Positions 37,550-48,224 of a stretch of DNA of 64,000 nt are shown here, one piece after another. Position 1 is the first letter of the stretch, and the number at the start of each line of letters is the position of its first letter. Where the stretch lies: contig MU130617.1 of NCBI GenBank assembly GCA_015039465.1, forward strand, positions 124,001-188,000. The letters are read 5' to 3'. The stretch is from Phlegmacium glaucopus. Its lineage: Eukaryota; Basidiomycota; Agaricomycetes; Agaricales; Cortinariaceae. The notes under the pieces were generated by a model. The model made no database searches. It saw only the letters and a program-made list of their open reading frames with translations, and was not told the origin of the DNA. The position numbers and the translations under genes are program-made.

Positions 37550-37665
37550 GTGACATTTTGTGACATTTTGTGACATTTATGACATCATAAAACATATGAC
37601 ATCATAAAACAAGGCATGATATCATAAAACAAGGATTGACATCATAAAATCATCAGTCATCCTTA
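37550..37665. repeat. Local tandem repeats (TGACATTTTG; GACATCATAAAACA)
   Basis: Three copies of GTGACATTTTG pass into at least four copies of a TGACATCATAAAACAAGG-type unit, imperfectly spaced. Confidence 0.75.
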
Positions 37666-37839
37666 CAGACTCTTACTTAATATTGTTTCTCATTTATGTA
37701 GAAAGGTAGCCAGAAAGTACCAGTAAAATTAGTGAATTTGCACTCTTCCTTTCTTTCCCAAATTTCACCACTGTGAATTGGCACAAGTTAGATTGGAATT
37801 ACAAGTGGACTTGTCCTACTTCACTCAGTTCAAAGAATA

Positions 37840-38120
37840 TTAAATCCTAAAGGGACTTGTCTTTGTTCTGTTTAAACAAAGAATATTAAATCCTATAGGG
37901 ACTTGTCTTTGGAGTTGGAATATTAAAGCCTTTGTCAGAGTCTGAGGAGAAATCCTTGTACTATAAAGCTGTTTCATAGTCTGCCTGTGGGACTTTAAAC
38001 CATTTGTTTTTGGAACAGTTCATAGAATATTAAATCCTAAAGGGACTTGTCTATGTTCATCCAAATTGCTTTCTCATATAAACAAAGAATCTTGAAACCT
38101 AAAAAGGGTCTTGCCTTTGT
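37840..38120. repeat. Interspersed ATTAAATCCTAAAGGGACTTG units
   Basis: The segment AATATTAAATCCTAAAGGG followed by ACTTGTCTTTG recurs at about 37840, 37885, 38030 and, more diverged, 38095, each preceded by ACAAAGAAT-like sequence. Irregular spacing suggests old, degenerate duplication. Confidence 0.65.
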
Positions 38121-38904
38121 CTATCAAATCACTATTTCATATAGTCTGAGAAATTGGACTTTAAAAACTGGTCAGATTGGAAAAGATAGTCTAAAGAGAA
38201 TTGGACTTTTAAACTAGTATTGGAAGTTATTCAAGAGCAGTTGGTTATACTTTCAAGGAAACCCTAACTTGCACAATACAAAAATTTGTTATTGATTGCT
38301 GGTTGTTGGATTTGTTGTAAACATTTCCTTAAACGGTAGTAATCACAGAAATACAGATTAAATCATATCAACAAGCAATGCACTTCAATCATCCCAATCA
38401 CCCAAATTTTGTGAACATGCCACCCCATCCCATGCTATGGGAAAGGTAGGGTATCCCACACCATTCTTCAAGCCTCTGAGACCTTCTACCTAAATCCTTA
38501 CCTTCAACACCATGACTTCTCTGTCACCACTACTACAACCTGTATGTGCTTCATCAAGCTAAAAATGCTGTTGAAAAGACCCACTTACAACATCACCAAC
38601 ATACTCAATAGATTTATTTTGTACACATTCTGAGTTCAGTACTGTATATACTAGCCTTAAATTTATCTTATTATCTCCCCCAAGTTGACTGTCAATTGAA
38701 GTAGTATGGGGAGCAATAATTTTCACAACACCAGGTTGAAAGTCTGAGAGAGTAAATACATAGAACAACTGGTACAATTAAGACAAGGACCATGACCTGA
38801 GAGCTCTACGAAACATCATGTGTTTTCTACAATGCACCACAGAACACTCACATCAAGTACTAAGCCTATGGGCCCCACAGCTGGAACAACGGTGACTACG
38901 GTAT

Positions 38905-40309
38905 AAATCGTTGTTGTTGTTGTATATAAACACCAACCAGAGAGCAGTGGACCAGACCTTAGGTCAAGAGACTCCCTGTTGTTCGTTTAGGGAAGGTGTA
39001 ACCTTGACTTGTATCACACAGAGGTAGGGAGCAAGAGTAGAGGTGGATGAGGATGAATATGAGAGAGTCTTTGGTGAGACTACAGCGGTTGACAGTAGGG
39101 GACAGTGACAAGTAAAAGGCTGAAAAAGCGAAGGGAGTAGAGGATGTGGATGAGGATGATAGAGGAAGAGTCTTCAGCAAGACTATAGTGATTGACAGTA
39201 GAGGACAGTGACAGTAAGGGACTGAAAAAGCGAACTTAAGGAAGGAATTCACTGGAATTCCACTGAGATGATGAAAGTGGGGGGTAAGAATGAATTTGAA
39301 CTGAACTACCTATCCTGGTACAAAAGAGCAGTATTTATACCCTAAGGATGAGGCTATGTAAAACAATAAAAGAAACAAAGTACGCGCTGTCAAAGGAAGA
39401 AAGATAAAGAGAGGACAGCTGCGAGAAGAAAAGAACAATGGAAAAGAAAAAGGAACAATAAAAAAATCTGTAAAGTGTCAAAGTGCGAGAGAAAAGAAGA
39501 GAAGGCAGTGTACATAGTCCAATAGCAAAAATATATCAACTCCATAGGCGTGTGGTCATGTCAAAAATGTGAAAGGTCCTGAGTCAACACTTGAAAGGCG
39601 CAGCCTTGTTCCCGAGAAAACACTACTTGCCCATGATCCCATGTCGCGCAGCCTTGATAACACTTGACACTCTGCGAGAATAATCCTCTGCTGCTGATTC
39701 ATCTGCAATTCCTGCTTAGTCGTGATCCTCCTGGACTTCCTAAATTGTCATAAAGAGGGTGGGAAGGCTTCAGGTACCGCGTGAATGATGGTTTTGGCAG
39801 TGAATGATAAGATAAGAGGTAGATGAGTGAGGATAGGGGACTGAGTGAGATCCAGGAGCGAGGTATGGCAAGATAGATAGCTGAGGCGAAGACTTGTGGG
39901 TCCATAGCCACAACAACGATGACAAAGCCTTTGACATAATGGGAGATGTGGCTGATGCGTCCATAAACGGGCCATTCTTGAAATGATGGGCCATAGATGC
40001 GATCAAATGCGAGCCGATGACCGATGCGAATAGTAGATTGATCGCTTTGCTGGATCACTAGCCAAGGAACGAACGGATGGTATATGCTTAGGAGCATGTC
40101 GATAGTGAAAACAATGGAGAGCATAGTGTGAGACATTGAGAGTATGATGAGCAATGGGGATGTTATCGTTGAACGAATGATTTTGTTGACCAGGAACATG
40201 ATTCAGGGTTGCTTCCAAAATAGGTAATCAAATTCAAAGTCCGCTTATTTTCATGATGGCGACTTTTAAGCTTTCTTCTCACGCTACCAATCAGTATTGG
40301 TGCGCGACA
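38905..40309 (-). repeat. Dispersed LTR-like repeat copy 2 (uninterrupted)
   Basis: Inverse copy of the 25048-32185 repeat without the KDZ insertion, so it shows the empty site: here the sequence runs straight through where CCATCCAC is duplicated in copy 1. It has the same TATA box (reverse strand, about 39348) and shared internal frames (for example 39699-40199, minus). Imperfect GGTGACTAC repeats flank it at about 38891 and 40314. The type is uncertain: solo LTR or a non-autonomous DNA element. Confidence 0.55.
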
Positions 40310-40704
40310 ACGGGTGACTACTGACCAACACTACTTGACTCTGTTGTACTACCCTGCTCCACACCATGTTACAGACCACTCTGTGTTCAATGGACCTCTT
40401 TGAAAGGCCACAGTGGGCTTCAGAAGCAATGTATCCTTAGTGGATGCTACTGAATTTCTCCTCTCCCCTGATGTCCTATTCCCTTATATTTTACCCCTTT
40501 ACCTGAAGAATGTACTATACTTAGCCTTTCTGAGTTCACCTACTCACAGACCTACCTCTTTGTGACTCATATTCTTAGTATATAAGAGCCATGCCCATAG
40601 CTACCAAATCCTTAGTTTAGACCTATTGTATCTTACAGTCTTAATCTAACCAGTTTGCTCATAAACTCACCCTCAGTCTTGAAATAAGATAACAATAGCT
40701 TGTG
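40310..40704. other. No gene recognised
   Basis: Short stretch between the LTR-like repeat and the small CTTTAC-tipped element. Frames are short and unremarkable. Confidence 0.4.
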
Positions 40705-40713
40705 TACTTAACA

Positions 40714-41022
40714 GAGGTCTTTACTCTCCCCCACACATTCCGAGCGCGTCTGAGCAAATTCCAAGCAGAATCTGAGCAGAATCCAACCAGGATCCAAGTG
40801 GATCCAACCATATTCCAACCAATTTTACATTAAATTCATTATAACTACCTAGGATCAATATACTGCCCTAACCTCCTAAATAAATCTTAACCCTAACCCT
40901 AAATAGACTCTAACCAAACCTTAACATAACCCTAAATGAGGTCAGAATTTGGTCAGAATTTGGTTGGATTGCTCAGACCTGCTCGGACCTGCTTGGAATG
41001 TGTGGGGGAGGGTAAAGTACTG
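40714..41022. mobile_element. 309-bp CTTTAC-tipped MITE
   Basis: Flanked by TACTTAACA at 40705-40713 and 41023-41031 (8 or 9 bp). The left tip is GAGGTCTTTACTCTCCCCCA and the right tip, reversed, is CAGTACTTTACCCTCCCCCA; both continue CACATTCC. Subterminal words are GAGCAGAATCC, GATCCAACC and GAGCAGGTC types. No coding capacity. The centre contains TTAACCCTAACCCTAAAT. Confidence 0.85.
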
Positions 41023-41229
41023 TACTTAACACCTCCAGTTATTTTGTCTAAGTTTGCTCAGCAGCAAACACAAGTGCAGGCTCTTAGTCACTGTAACAGG
41101 CTACCAGCTACCAATCAATGTTGGTGGGTGATACTATGTAAAGCCAATTCTACACTTCAGCTAATGAGATTTATATATATATATAGCCTTAAAGTAATAC
41201 CCTTGACCATACCCCTGTACCCTGTACCC

Positions 41230-42000
41230 TTAATACCCCTCAAAACCCTTACCCTGACCCTCCAAAAGAGCATCAGGTTGAGGTCTATTTGGAAGGTTCA
41301 AAAAGTCTAAAAATGGACATGCCGCATCCTCATCAAATTCTGCCGGGAGGTCGTTAGGGAGAGTTTTGCCTTGGTACCAATAGCGGCTGCCAGACTGCAA
41401 TCGTCCTCCATTCTCTGCGATGATATTACACCAATGCTGATGCTTGGCATTGTACTTGTTAAGATGCTCAGCTAGAATATGGAAAAAGATATGATCATCC
41501 ACCCATTTAGAAAGTGGACCAACTCCTTTTGCATGGAAAACATCTGTTGTTGCATCTCCCAATTCACCATAAATTCCTCCTGCTGAGGCAAGTCCAAAAT
41601 CATTACAGATATTAATACCAAACACATCATCTCCAAGTAATTTAACGATGAGACCAGGCCACTGGCTAGGAGTAATGGGAATAGTCCAGTAAGCTTCTGC
41701 AACATCGTAAATGGAAGCTTGAGATCCAGGAGGGAGATTATAGATAGTGAAGCATATAGTAGCGAAGGTACCCCATGTGCAGGGGTACATATCCGCATCG
41801 ATAGTATAATTAATGGAGGATGTAATAGGAGTAGCGGTATGAGGATATGAGAAGTTATGAACAGCATGGTATTTGCCTGGCTTTCCAGGCTTGGGTACCC
41901 AGGAAAGGGGCGATGATTGGAAAGGTCCGATGAGCGATTCAACTTCCTGACATGTGCAAGGGCCAATGTAAGGGCCGCGTCTGAATTCATTCATAACCAC
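41230..42000 (-). CDS. Reverse transcriptase-like protein (KWVDDH type)
   Basis: A 256-codon frame with reverse-transcriptase blocks: SWVPKPGKPGKYHAVHNFSY, then IYDVAEAYWTIPITPSQWPG (first catalytic Asp), FGLASAGGIYGELGDA and LSKWVDDHIFFHI (Asp pair in the VDDH form). This divergent RT is familiar from mushroom genomes, where it travels with the two frames upstream here. I think it belongs to a DIRS/tyrosine-recombinase-like or related retroelement, but no recombinase is visible, so the class is uncertain. The N-terminus may lie in a preceding exon towards 42170. The right-hand finger/thumb part after FLDFLNLPNRP is short, suggesting truncation at 41230. Confidence 0.6.
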   Translation of the reverse strand: MVMNEFRRGPYIGPCTCQEVESLIGPFQSSPLSWVPKPGKPGKYHAVHNFSYPHTATPITSSINYTIDADMYPCTWGTFATICFTIYNLPPGSQASIYDVAEAYWTIPITPSQWPGLIVKLLGDDVFGINICNDFGLASAGGIYGELGDATTDVFHAKGVGPLSKWVDDHIFFHILAEHLNKYNAKHQHWCNIIAENGGRLQSGSRYWYQGKTLPNDLPAEFDEDAACPFLDFLNLPNRPQPDALLEGQGKGFEGY

Positions 42001-42169
42001 TTCTTGGTAAGCTTCTGGGTGCTGGAGCAGGGTGGGGCTATTAGCTGGTGCAAAGGTAGAGTATATGGGTCGGATTCCGGCATTGAAACCTTTTTGTAGA
42101 CAGTAAGGTAGCTTTGGGTATTTAGCAAGTATGTCACATTGGCACAGTGCTGTTTCCCAGGCCTCAGCG

Positions 42170-42618
42170 TTATAAGGTGTTAGCGCTTGGTCTTTTCTGA
42201 GCTATAGGACACCTCTGAGCGCCGTGATCCTTGTTTCTGCATCCGGAGCATTCGTGATGCTGCTCATGCAAGCTGGAGGTGCACCCGCGCTGATTATTCC
42301 AATCGTTGTACAAGGTTGTCCCTGCTGGGGTAATAAGCCTTCCCTCCTCGTTTTTTCCACACCTAGCCTTGGACCCGTCCCAGAAGGTCTCTGATCGACA
42401 CTTCCTGGTGTCATGGGGGTCTGTGGCCAGGCAGAGAGCGCAGACTGCTGGCCCATGCAAGACTGCACTGGATGGAAAGGAAAGGTTCTTGGAAGGGGAA
42501 TATTGAGACAGAGGGTAGCGGTTATATGGTGGAGGGGAAAAGCAACACAATGGGGTATTGGATACTCACCGAGACGGGGAACGCAAATGTGAGGGATTAT
42601 GGGGACGACCACTGCCAC
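42170..42618 (-). CDS. Cys/His-rich nucleic-acid-binding segment of the RT element
   Basis: The minus-strand frame at 42170-42550 contains CALCLATDPHDTRKCRSETF, WDGSKARCGKNEEGRL, NDWNNQRGCTSSLHEQHHEC and SGCRNKDHGAQRCP. These are at least two CCHC/CCCH-like zinc motifs as found next to the KWVDDH-type RT in mushrooms. It sits between the gag-like frames and the RT, so it is probably part of one polyprotein, now separated by stops or frame changes. Confidence 0.55.
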
Positions 42619-42784
42619 TAGCCGTCCTGGAGAACTGCTCCTTTTTGCGGTAGTTGCATCGTCTTGGGGTTCACATTGGGTCTTGCTGGCTTTCCTGCAT
42701 AAATGTGCTGCTATGGGCTACTCATAGCTTTATATTTGGAGAAATATTGCAAGATTAGGCGTGATGCCAACTGGATGCCTGGGA

Positions 42785-42905
42785 AGGTATGATGCATGGT
42801 GCATGGTGCGTGGTGCATGGTGCATGGTGCATGGTGCATGGTGCGTGGTGCATGGTGTGTGGTGCATGGTGCATGGTGCGTGGTGCATGTTGGATGATGC
42901 AAGGC
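42785..42905. repeat. 7-bp minisatellite (GGTGCAT)n
   Basis: About fifteen copies of GGTGCAT with occasional GGTGCGT or GGTGTGT, inside the retroelement between its gag-like and zinc segments. Confidence 0.9.
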
Positions 42906-42984
42906 ATATGAGTCAAGTGGTGCATGATGCATATCGCAAGGTCATTATAAAGCGGGGTAGGTGGGGGAAAACATTAGCTAGGGG

Positions 42985-43784
42985 TCAATGCCTGGGACGG
43001 ATGGCACAGTGACTGACCTCGTTAAGGGAAAAAAGTTGGGCCTTATCCAAAATCTCCTTGTAGATACTTTGAAGTAAGTCTTTGTTGATAATACCGATGT
43101 TGAAGGTGGATCCGAGCTTCAACTGATTGTGCCATTTGCGCCATACCCAGGCTTGGTAAATGATGAGCGCCTGCTCACTGAAGTCGTGTTGGCAGTAGGG
43201 ATGTAGCTCCAACTGAGTGAAGAACTGAGAAAAGGCGTTGATGGCCTTCTCGGACCACTGGTATTTGGTCATTAACGGTATAAAGGCATTCTTAGCCATG
43301 GACATTTGGTGAAAACTTAACTCATTGTCAGGAATGACATTTTTAGACGCCTTGAGTGACGACACTGACTTCAGCGTGACCATGTTGTTGATCTTTGCCA
43401 ATCCAAAGGTGTCATCATTCTGTGTGAGTTGAAGCTGCATGGCGTCTGAGCAACCTTCGGGTGTGAGATACCACAACTCTATGAATTCAAAGTCCTCAAT
43501 TTTATTCAAGGCGTACTGAGCTGGTCTAGGGGCAATATAGTTGCCAACAGTAGAGGAATCGTCGAAATCCTTCATCTGAGCTTCTTCTTCTTCAGTTCTG
43601 CCCGGTCGTCCTCTCGCTCTGGTGGGTCCTGAACTGCCGGTGGTTCCTCATGCTGTTGCTGTCCCTGTGCTTCTTGAACCGCATTGGCGTCATCGATTAC
43701 CTGCTGGTCCCACCTCTGGACCCATTTGTCATGATTCTGCGCCCATGACACATCAAGTGCCTGAATGGCTTGTTCCGCGTTCAT
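42985..43784 (-). pseudogene. Gag-like frames of the RT element
   Basis: Two minus-strand frames overlap at ATGA (43572-43575). Upstream (43572-43784): MNAEQAIQALDVSWAQNHDK with a Gln/Glu-rich tail. Downstream (42985-43575): MKDFDDSSTVGNYIAPRPAQ, FEFIELWYLTPEGC, DDTFGLAKINNMV and VKASKN-like SLKASKNVIPDNEL. In homologues I recall these parts are continuous, and the -1/+1 shifted frame through the GAAGAAGAAGAA tract reads EEEEAQMKDF, so a one-base slip is likely. Role: capsid-like or packaging protein, inferred from position. Confidence 0.5.
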
Positions 43785-45618
43785 CCCGTTGATGTAACTG
43801 CACAGAGGTTGTTGAGAAAAGGTGTATTTTCAAGATTATAAAATCTCTACTCAAAACAATCACTCAATCAATACTTTATACAATCTTAATAATGCAAGTT
43901 GGGTTTTCTAGAAAGTATAACCTTTCCAATATTTTGAATTCACTTCAACTAAACACACACAACAACAATAATAATTTGGATCAATTAAAGGATGATCAAA
44001 CTTGTAAAGTGGTTTTGCAATTTATGGCTTGCACCAACAATCAGTAGAAGAATTCCTAAGACTTCTCTGATTGATTTACAATTTGTGTACACAAAAGTCC
44101 AAGACTTTGTTACAACTTCAACACAATTGCATACACAAGAAGACTCAAACTTCTGCTATGAATTTAACACAATTGCATACACAAGAAGCCCTCTTGCTTC
44201 TGCTATGACTTTAACACAACAACAACTTTTACAACAATTCAACAATTATTGCAACAAGTCAAACAACTCTGAGAAACTGATTTATTTTCAAGTCCACTAC
44301 TCAAAGACAAGTGTTCTTGCTCAATGTCTAAGACAGTGAGCTGTACTAGGTTGCAAATGAGGGGGGGAAAGAAAGAATCCAATTTTCTGACTATTTACAA
44401 ACCCTGGGAGGTATTTTATACATTTGAGATATTTAAAAATAGATAATGTCCAAAAATAGATATACTGGTTCCTGGTACCCTTACTTTGGTTCTGGCACCA
44501 TGTACACTCATTGTTCCTGGAAACATAGGGGTTGTTCTATTTTTAGTCCCATGTTGCTAATTTTAGGTAGTTTCCACCCCTCTTGATGGTAACTGTGCCT
44601 ATTGTGCCTGGAAACAATCTTTATGATTGTTCAGCACTCCCCCTATCCTTAATCATCATGATTCCCACACAATCACATGGTTCCACTATCTTGGTTATTC
44701 TGCTTCCACTGTTGCTAGGGCACCAACTTCCCCTGAATATTTATTAATAATATTCTGTTGCTCCAAAATCACACCCCATGACATTGCTAACCCAATATTG
44801 TTTATTTAACTTTTCCTGTGCCAAGTCTATAAGGATATTCATGGATTTATTGGTTTTAATCCAGACATGCAATTTGTAGTGTAACAAATGATAGTCTATT
44901 GACCACACTTATTAACTATATGCATTTAAGTCACACAGTAATAGGTCTAATCAGCAGTTGTAGGGTAAACAACTCTGATTCCCTTGTCTATTATCAGTTG
45001 TATTAGCCAGTTATTGGTGCATTAATTAATATTTATGCTGAAATAATAGATAAAAATTGCAAAAACCATGCTTATGCAGATTTAAATCATATCACCGTTT
45101 TGAATGAGGGCATTTTGAAGGATGTTGTAGTGCGGTCCTGTGTGGTCTGGCATCACCTCAAGGTGAGGGTCATGGATTATTCTCTCGTCCATAGTATCCT
45201 AGGATGTTGATTTTATAAGTATTTATTAAATGATTAAAGGATTGCTTAGGATTGATGTCTTTAAAAGAGTGTTTGAGGTAGAGAAAAGTGAAAAACAAGC
45301 AAGAGCAAGGCAGAGAGCCAGATACCTAAGAGTGAACGAACAATGGGAGTATTGAAAGAAGAAGTGTTGTAACGCTGTGACATCCCATGTTCACTCAAAG
45401 ACTTGATTCTAATCTACACTCATTCTTCGCTAAGATGAGAATATTGAAATTCCAGCCAAAGTATAGTTATGCTTTGTACTTATTTGTGTCTAAATTTTTG
45501 AGGCGTATTAAATGAGCTTGATCCCTCGCAACCAACCTTTTACAAGCAGAAAGTTATTGTTTGCACCTGTTATTCCTTTTGCCCAGGAAAAAAACCCAAC
45601 TTTGACACCAGAATAATT
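43785..45618. other. No gene recognised; AT-rich
   Basis: Likely terminal sequence of the neighbouring retroelement plus unassigned DNA. A roughly 55-bp direct duplication (AACACAATTGCATACACAAG) occurs at about 44120-44215. No coding frame is convincing. Confidence 0.5.
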
Positions 45619-46156
45619 GTATTTTTGAGGACTGTACACTCCCCCACATACTCCGCTGGAATCCGGTGGACTTTACCAGAGTCCAGTGGAGTCCACTGGA
45701 CTCAAGTTCTGGACTGTTGTAGTGTGACATGGGCCAAATTTGCCAGTCCAGTCCGTAAGAGTCCACCAGAGTCTCCGGACTCTGGTGGACTCTTACCAGA
45801 CTTAATCTGGTGAATTCCACCAGACTTGTCCAGTGGACTCTGCTGGACTCTGCTGGACTCTGCTGGACTCCAGCAACTCTACTGGACTGCAGCAGAGTCC
45901 AGCAGAGTCTGCTATCTGATCAGAATCTGACCACTCATTTTTCCGAGTGAAATCTGATGAGTTCTGACCAGAATTGAAATTTCAAGAAAATAAATCTTAT
46001 AATATACAAATGTTTGATAGCAATTTCATGTTGCTATCAAAATCATGTATTTTGTTCAGTCTGCGGGGTGCAATCACGTGACCACATGTGATGTGGTTGT
46101 CACTTGTTTGTTGAATTCTTCCTCTGTTTCCCACACCATCACACGGCAGTAACGAC

Positions 46157-46189
46157 GACCACAGACGATGTGCAGCATCGTCTGTGGTC
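46157..46189. repeat. Perfect 14-bp hairpin
   Basis: GACCACAGACGATG, a TGCAG loop, then CATCGTCTGTGGTC. It lies in the interior of the 1.97-kb element. Confidence 0.9.
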
Positions 46190-46280
46190 ATAAAAAGGTA
46201 AGTCGGTCATTGTATTGACCTTTAATATATACTAATACCCATTACACAACAACAGCAACAAATACACAAACAACAATGGC

Positions 46281-46380
46281 AGCACAACAACGACAGCACA
46301 ACAACGACAGCACAACAACGACAGCACAACAACGACAGCACAACAACGACAGCACAACAACGACAGCACAACGATGGCAG
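46281..46380. repeat. 14-bp tandem repeat (ACAACAACGACAGC)
   Basis: About seven near-perfect copies followed by degenerate ones, inside the 1.97-kb element. Confidence 0.9.
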
Positions 46381-46499
46381 TACAACGACGTAGCAACGGT
46401 AACCCCCCTCACCGGGGGGTATTTTTATTTTATTCTATTCTAATCCACTACTAACATGTTATAATAGGTCATAGACAACGAATAACAACAATAACAAAC

Positions 46500-46880
46500 A
46501 ACCAACAATGCATACCACAACACCCACACACGTACAACACCCACCCACATACGACGTCACCCAGACGTGTCCAGCTCCACCCACATGTGTGCAACGACAC
46601 CCGGACCCATAGGACGACATCCAGACGCGTACGACAATACCCAGACATGTCCAACGGCACCCAGGCACGTACAACGACACCAGACGCGTACAAAGACCCC
46701 CCCCAGATACGACCCATACACCTCCAGCGACACCCAGACGTGTACGAAGACCCCCTGGACGCGTACAACGTCACCCATACACGTGCAGACATGTACAACA
46801 ACACCCAGACGCGTACGAAGGCCCCCAGATGCGTGCGACAACACATATGATGACACCCACATATGTTCAATGATACCCAG
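46500..46880. repeat. Degenerate roughly 20-bp tandem array rich in ACGCGTAC
   Basis: Repeated CACCCAGACGCGTACAACGA-like units with drift, in an otherwise AT-rich element. Long frames on both strands here are by-products of the repeat. Confidence 0.75.
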
Positions 46881-47806
46881 ACGCGTAAAAAAGAGACCAG
46901 CGGCTACCTCCCTCCCTCATTTTTTGCTACGACGACGAGAAAACCCCTTACGGGTTCTCTATTTATTTTTTTACTTTTTACTTTTTACTTTTTACTTTTT
47001 ATTTTTAATAGGCCACAAAAATAACACCAGCAACCCCTCTCACAGGGGTATTTATTTTGATATTTTTATGTTATTATATTAATGAAATAAATAATATTGA
47101 ATTTTTTGTATCCAAGAAAATTCACAGTATAGAAGTTCTACTTAGAAATTAGTGTCCAATTAATTAGACTCTGATCAGATCTTGTGGGGGACAGTAAAGT
47201 ACTGCAATTTTGATGGTATTCCAGCATAAATGAAATAGAGTCTGATGGAGTCTGCCAGACTCTGCCAGACTCTGCCAGACTCTGCCAGACTCTGCCAGAC
47301 TCCATCAGACTCCATCAGACTCCATCAGACTCCATCAGACTCCATCAGACTCCATCAGACTCTGCCAGACTCTGCCGGACTCCACTGGACTCCAGTGGAC
47401 TCCAATGGACTCTGCCGGACTCCACCGGACTCCAGTGGACTCCACATAGTCCACCAGACTCCACCCAGACTCCACTGGAGTCCAGTATGTGACAGGATGT
47501 GACATACTGGACTCCAGTGGAATCCGGGTGGAGTCTGGTGGATTATGTGGAGTCCACTGGAGTCCGGCGGAGTATGTTGGGGACTGTAAAGTACAGGTAT
47601 TTTTGGACAAAAGTCGAAATTGAAAATCACGCTGTTGCACGTGTTCTCTTCAACCACAATAACATGATCATGTTCTCATCGCTCGTGTTCGAAATGTGGC
47701 TATCATCGACTCTCTACTTAGTCTGACCTTGCATCCCCCCCTCTGTTTTGCGTGTTTGCCTTGACCTCCCTCACTCTTTCCAGACTCAAATATGTCTGAC
47801 ACCACC

Positions 47807-48217
47807 TGTAAGATTCTAGCACATATTTGCTCAGTGTTTGCGAGCGATGAAGCAAACAACTATATATATATATTTACCTAGCATGTATTTGCTAGGTATT
47901 ACTGTAAGTAAAGATATATAAAGATTACAAATGAGTCTTACCTCAGTGTTTGCAAGCAATGAAGCAAATGACTGAGGAAAAAATGAGCACATGATGAAAG
48001 GTATATATGTTAAAAGGAGAAAAAGAGCTAAACTACAATGAGGAGAACAAAAGCAATTGTAGAAACAATAAGGAATATATTAACTACAGTATTGGGTTAT
48101 GAATGGATGTTTCAAGAGCTGAGAGATGAGAGAAAGTAAAATGGGAATATGTGACAAAATGAGTAGTGGGCATCTACTCTACCAAATATGGGCTTGCAGG
48201 AGTTTGTTATTCCAACA
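47807..48217 (-). repeat. Copia 3' LTR
   Basis: TGTAAGATTCTAGCACA...TTATTCCAACA, with the polypurine tract abutting at 48218-48226 (reverse strand). Confidence 0.85.
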
Positions 48218-48224
48218 CTCCCCC

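Larger units (their letters stand above)
37131..38904. other. AT-rich, repeat-bearing, no gene recognised
   Basis: Follows the Plavaka C-terminus and may be its eroded 3' flank. It contains two local repeat clusters listed separately and no frame matching a known family. Confidence 0.5.
45627..47596. mobile_element. 1.97-kb CTTTAC-type non-autonomous element
   Basis: Flanked by GTATTTTT at 45619-45626 and 47597-47604. The left tip is GAGGACTGTACACTCCCCCA and the right tip, reversed, is CTGTACTTTACAGTCCCC; both lead into CATACTCCGC. Subterminal arrays use GGACTCCACTGGACTCTGC-type words (45650-45910 and 47240-47575). A further tip-like end (reversed CAGTACTTTACTGTCCCCCA) ends at 47204 next to TCTGATCAGA words, so a second element may be nested inside. 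No protein family was recognised. Confidence 0.8.

Noticed and set aside
38885..40325. GGTGACTAC as a firm target duplication of the LTR-like repeat
   Set aside because: Placement relative to the repeat ends is inconsistent with copy 1, which shows ATTAT; left as uncertain.
40850..40930. An interstitial telomere
   Set aside because: Only two or three CCCTAA-like units inside a MITE; too short to call.
46281..46880. CRISPR-like or coding arrays
   Set aside because: Units are contiguous tandem repeats without spacers, in a eukaryotic element; long frames on both strands are repeat by-products.
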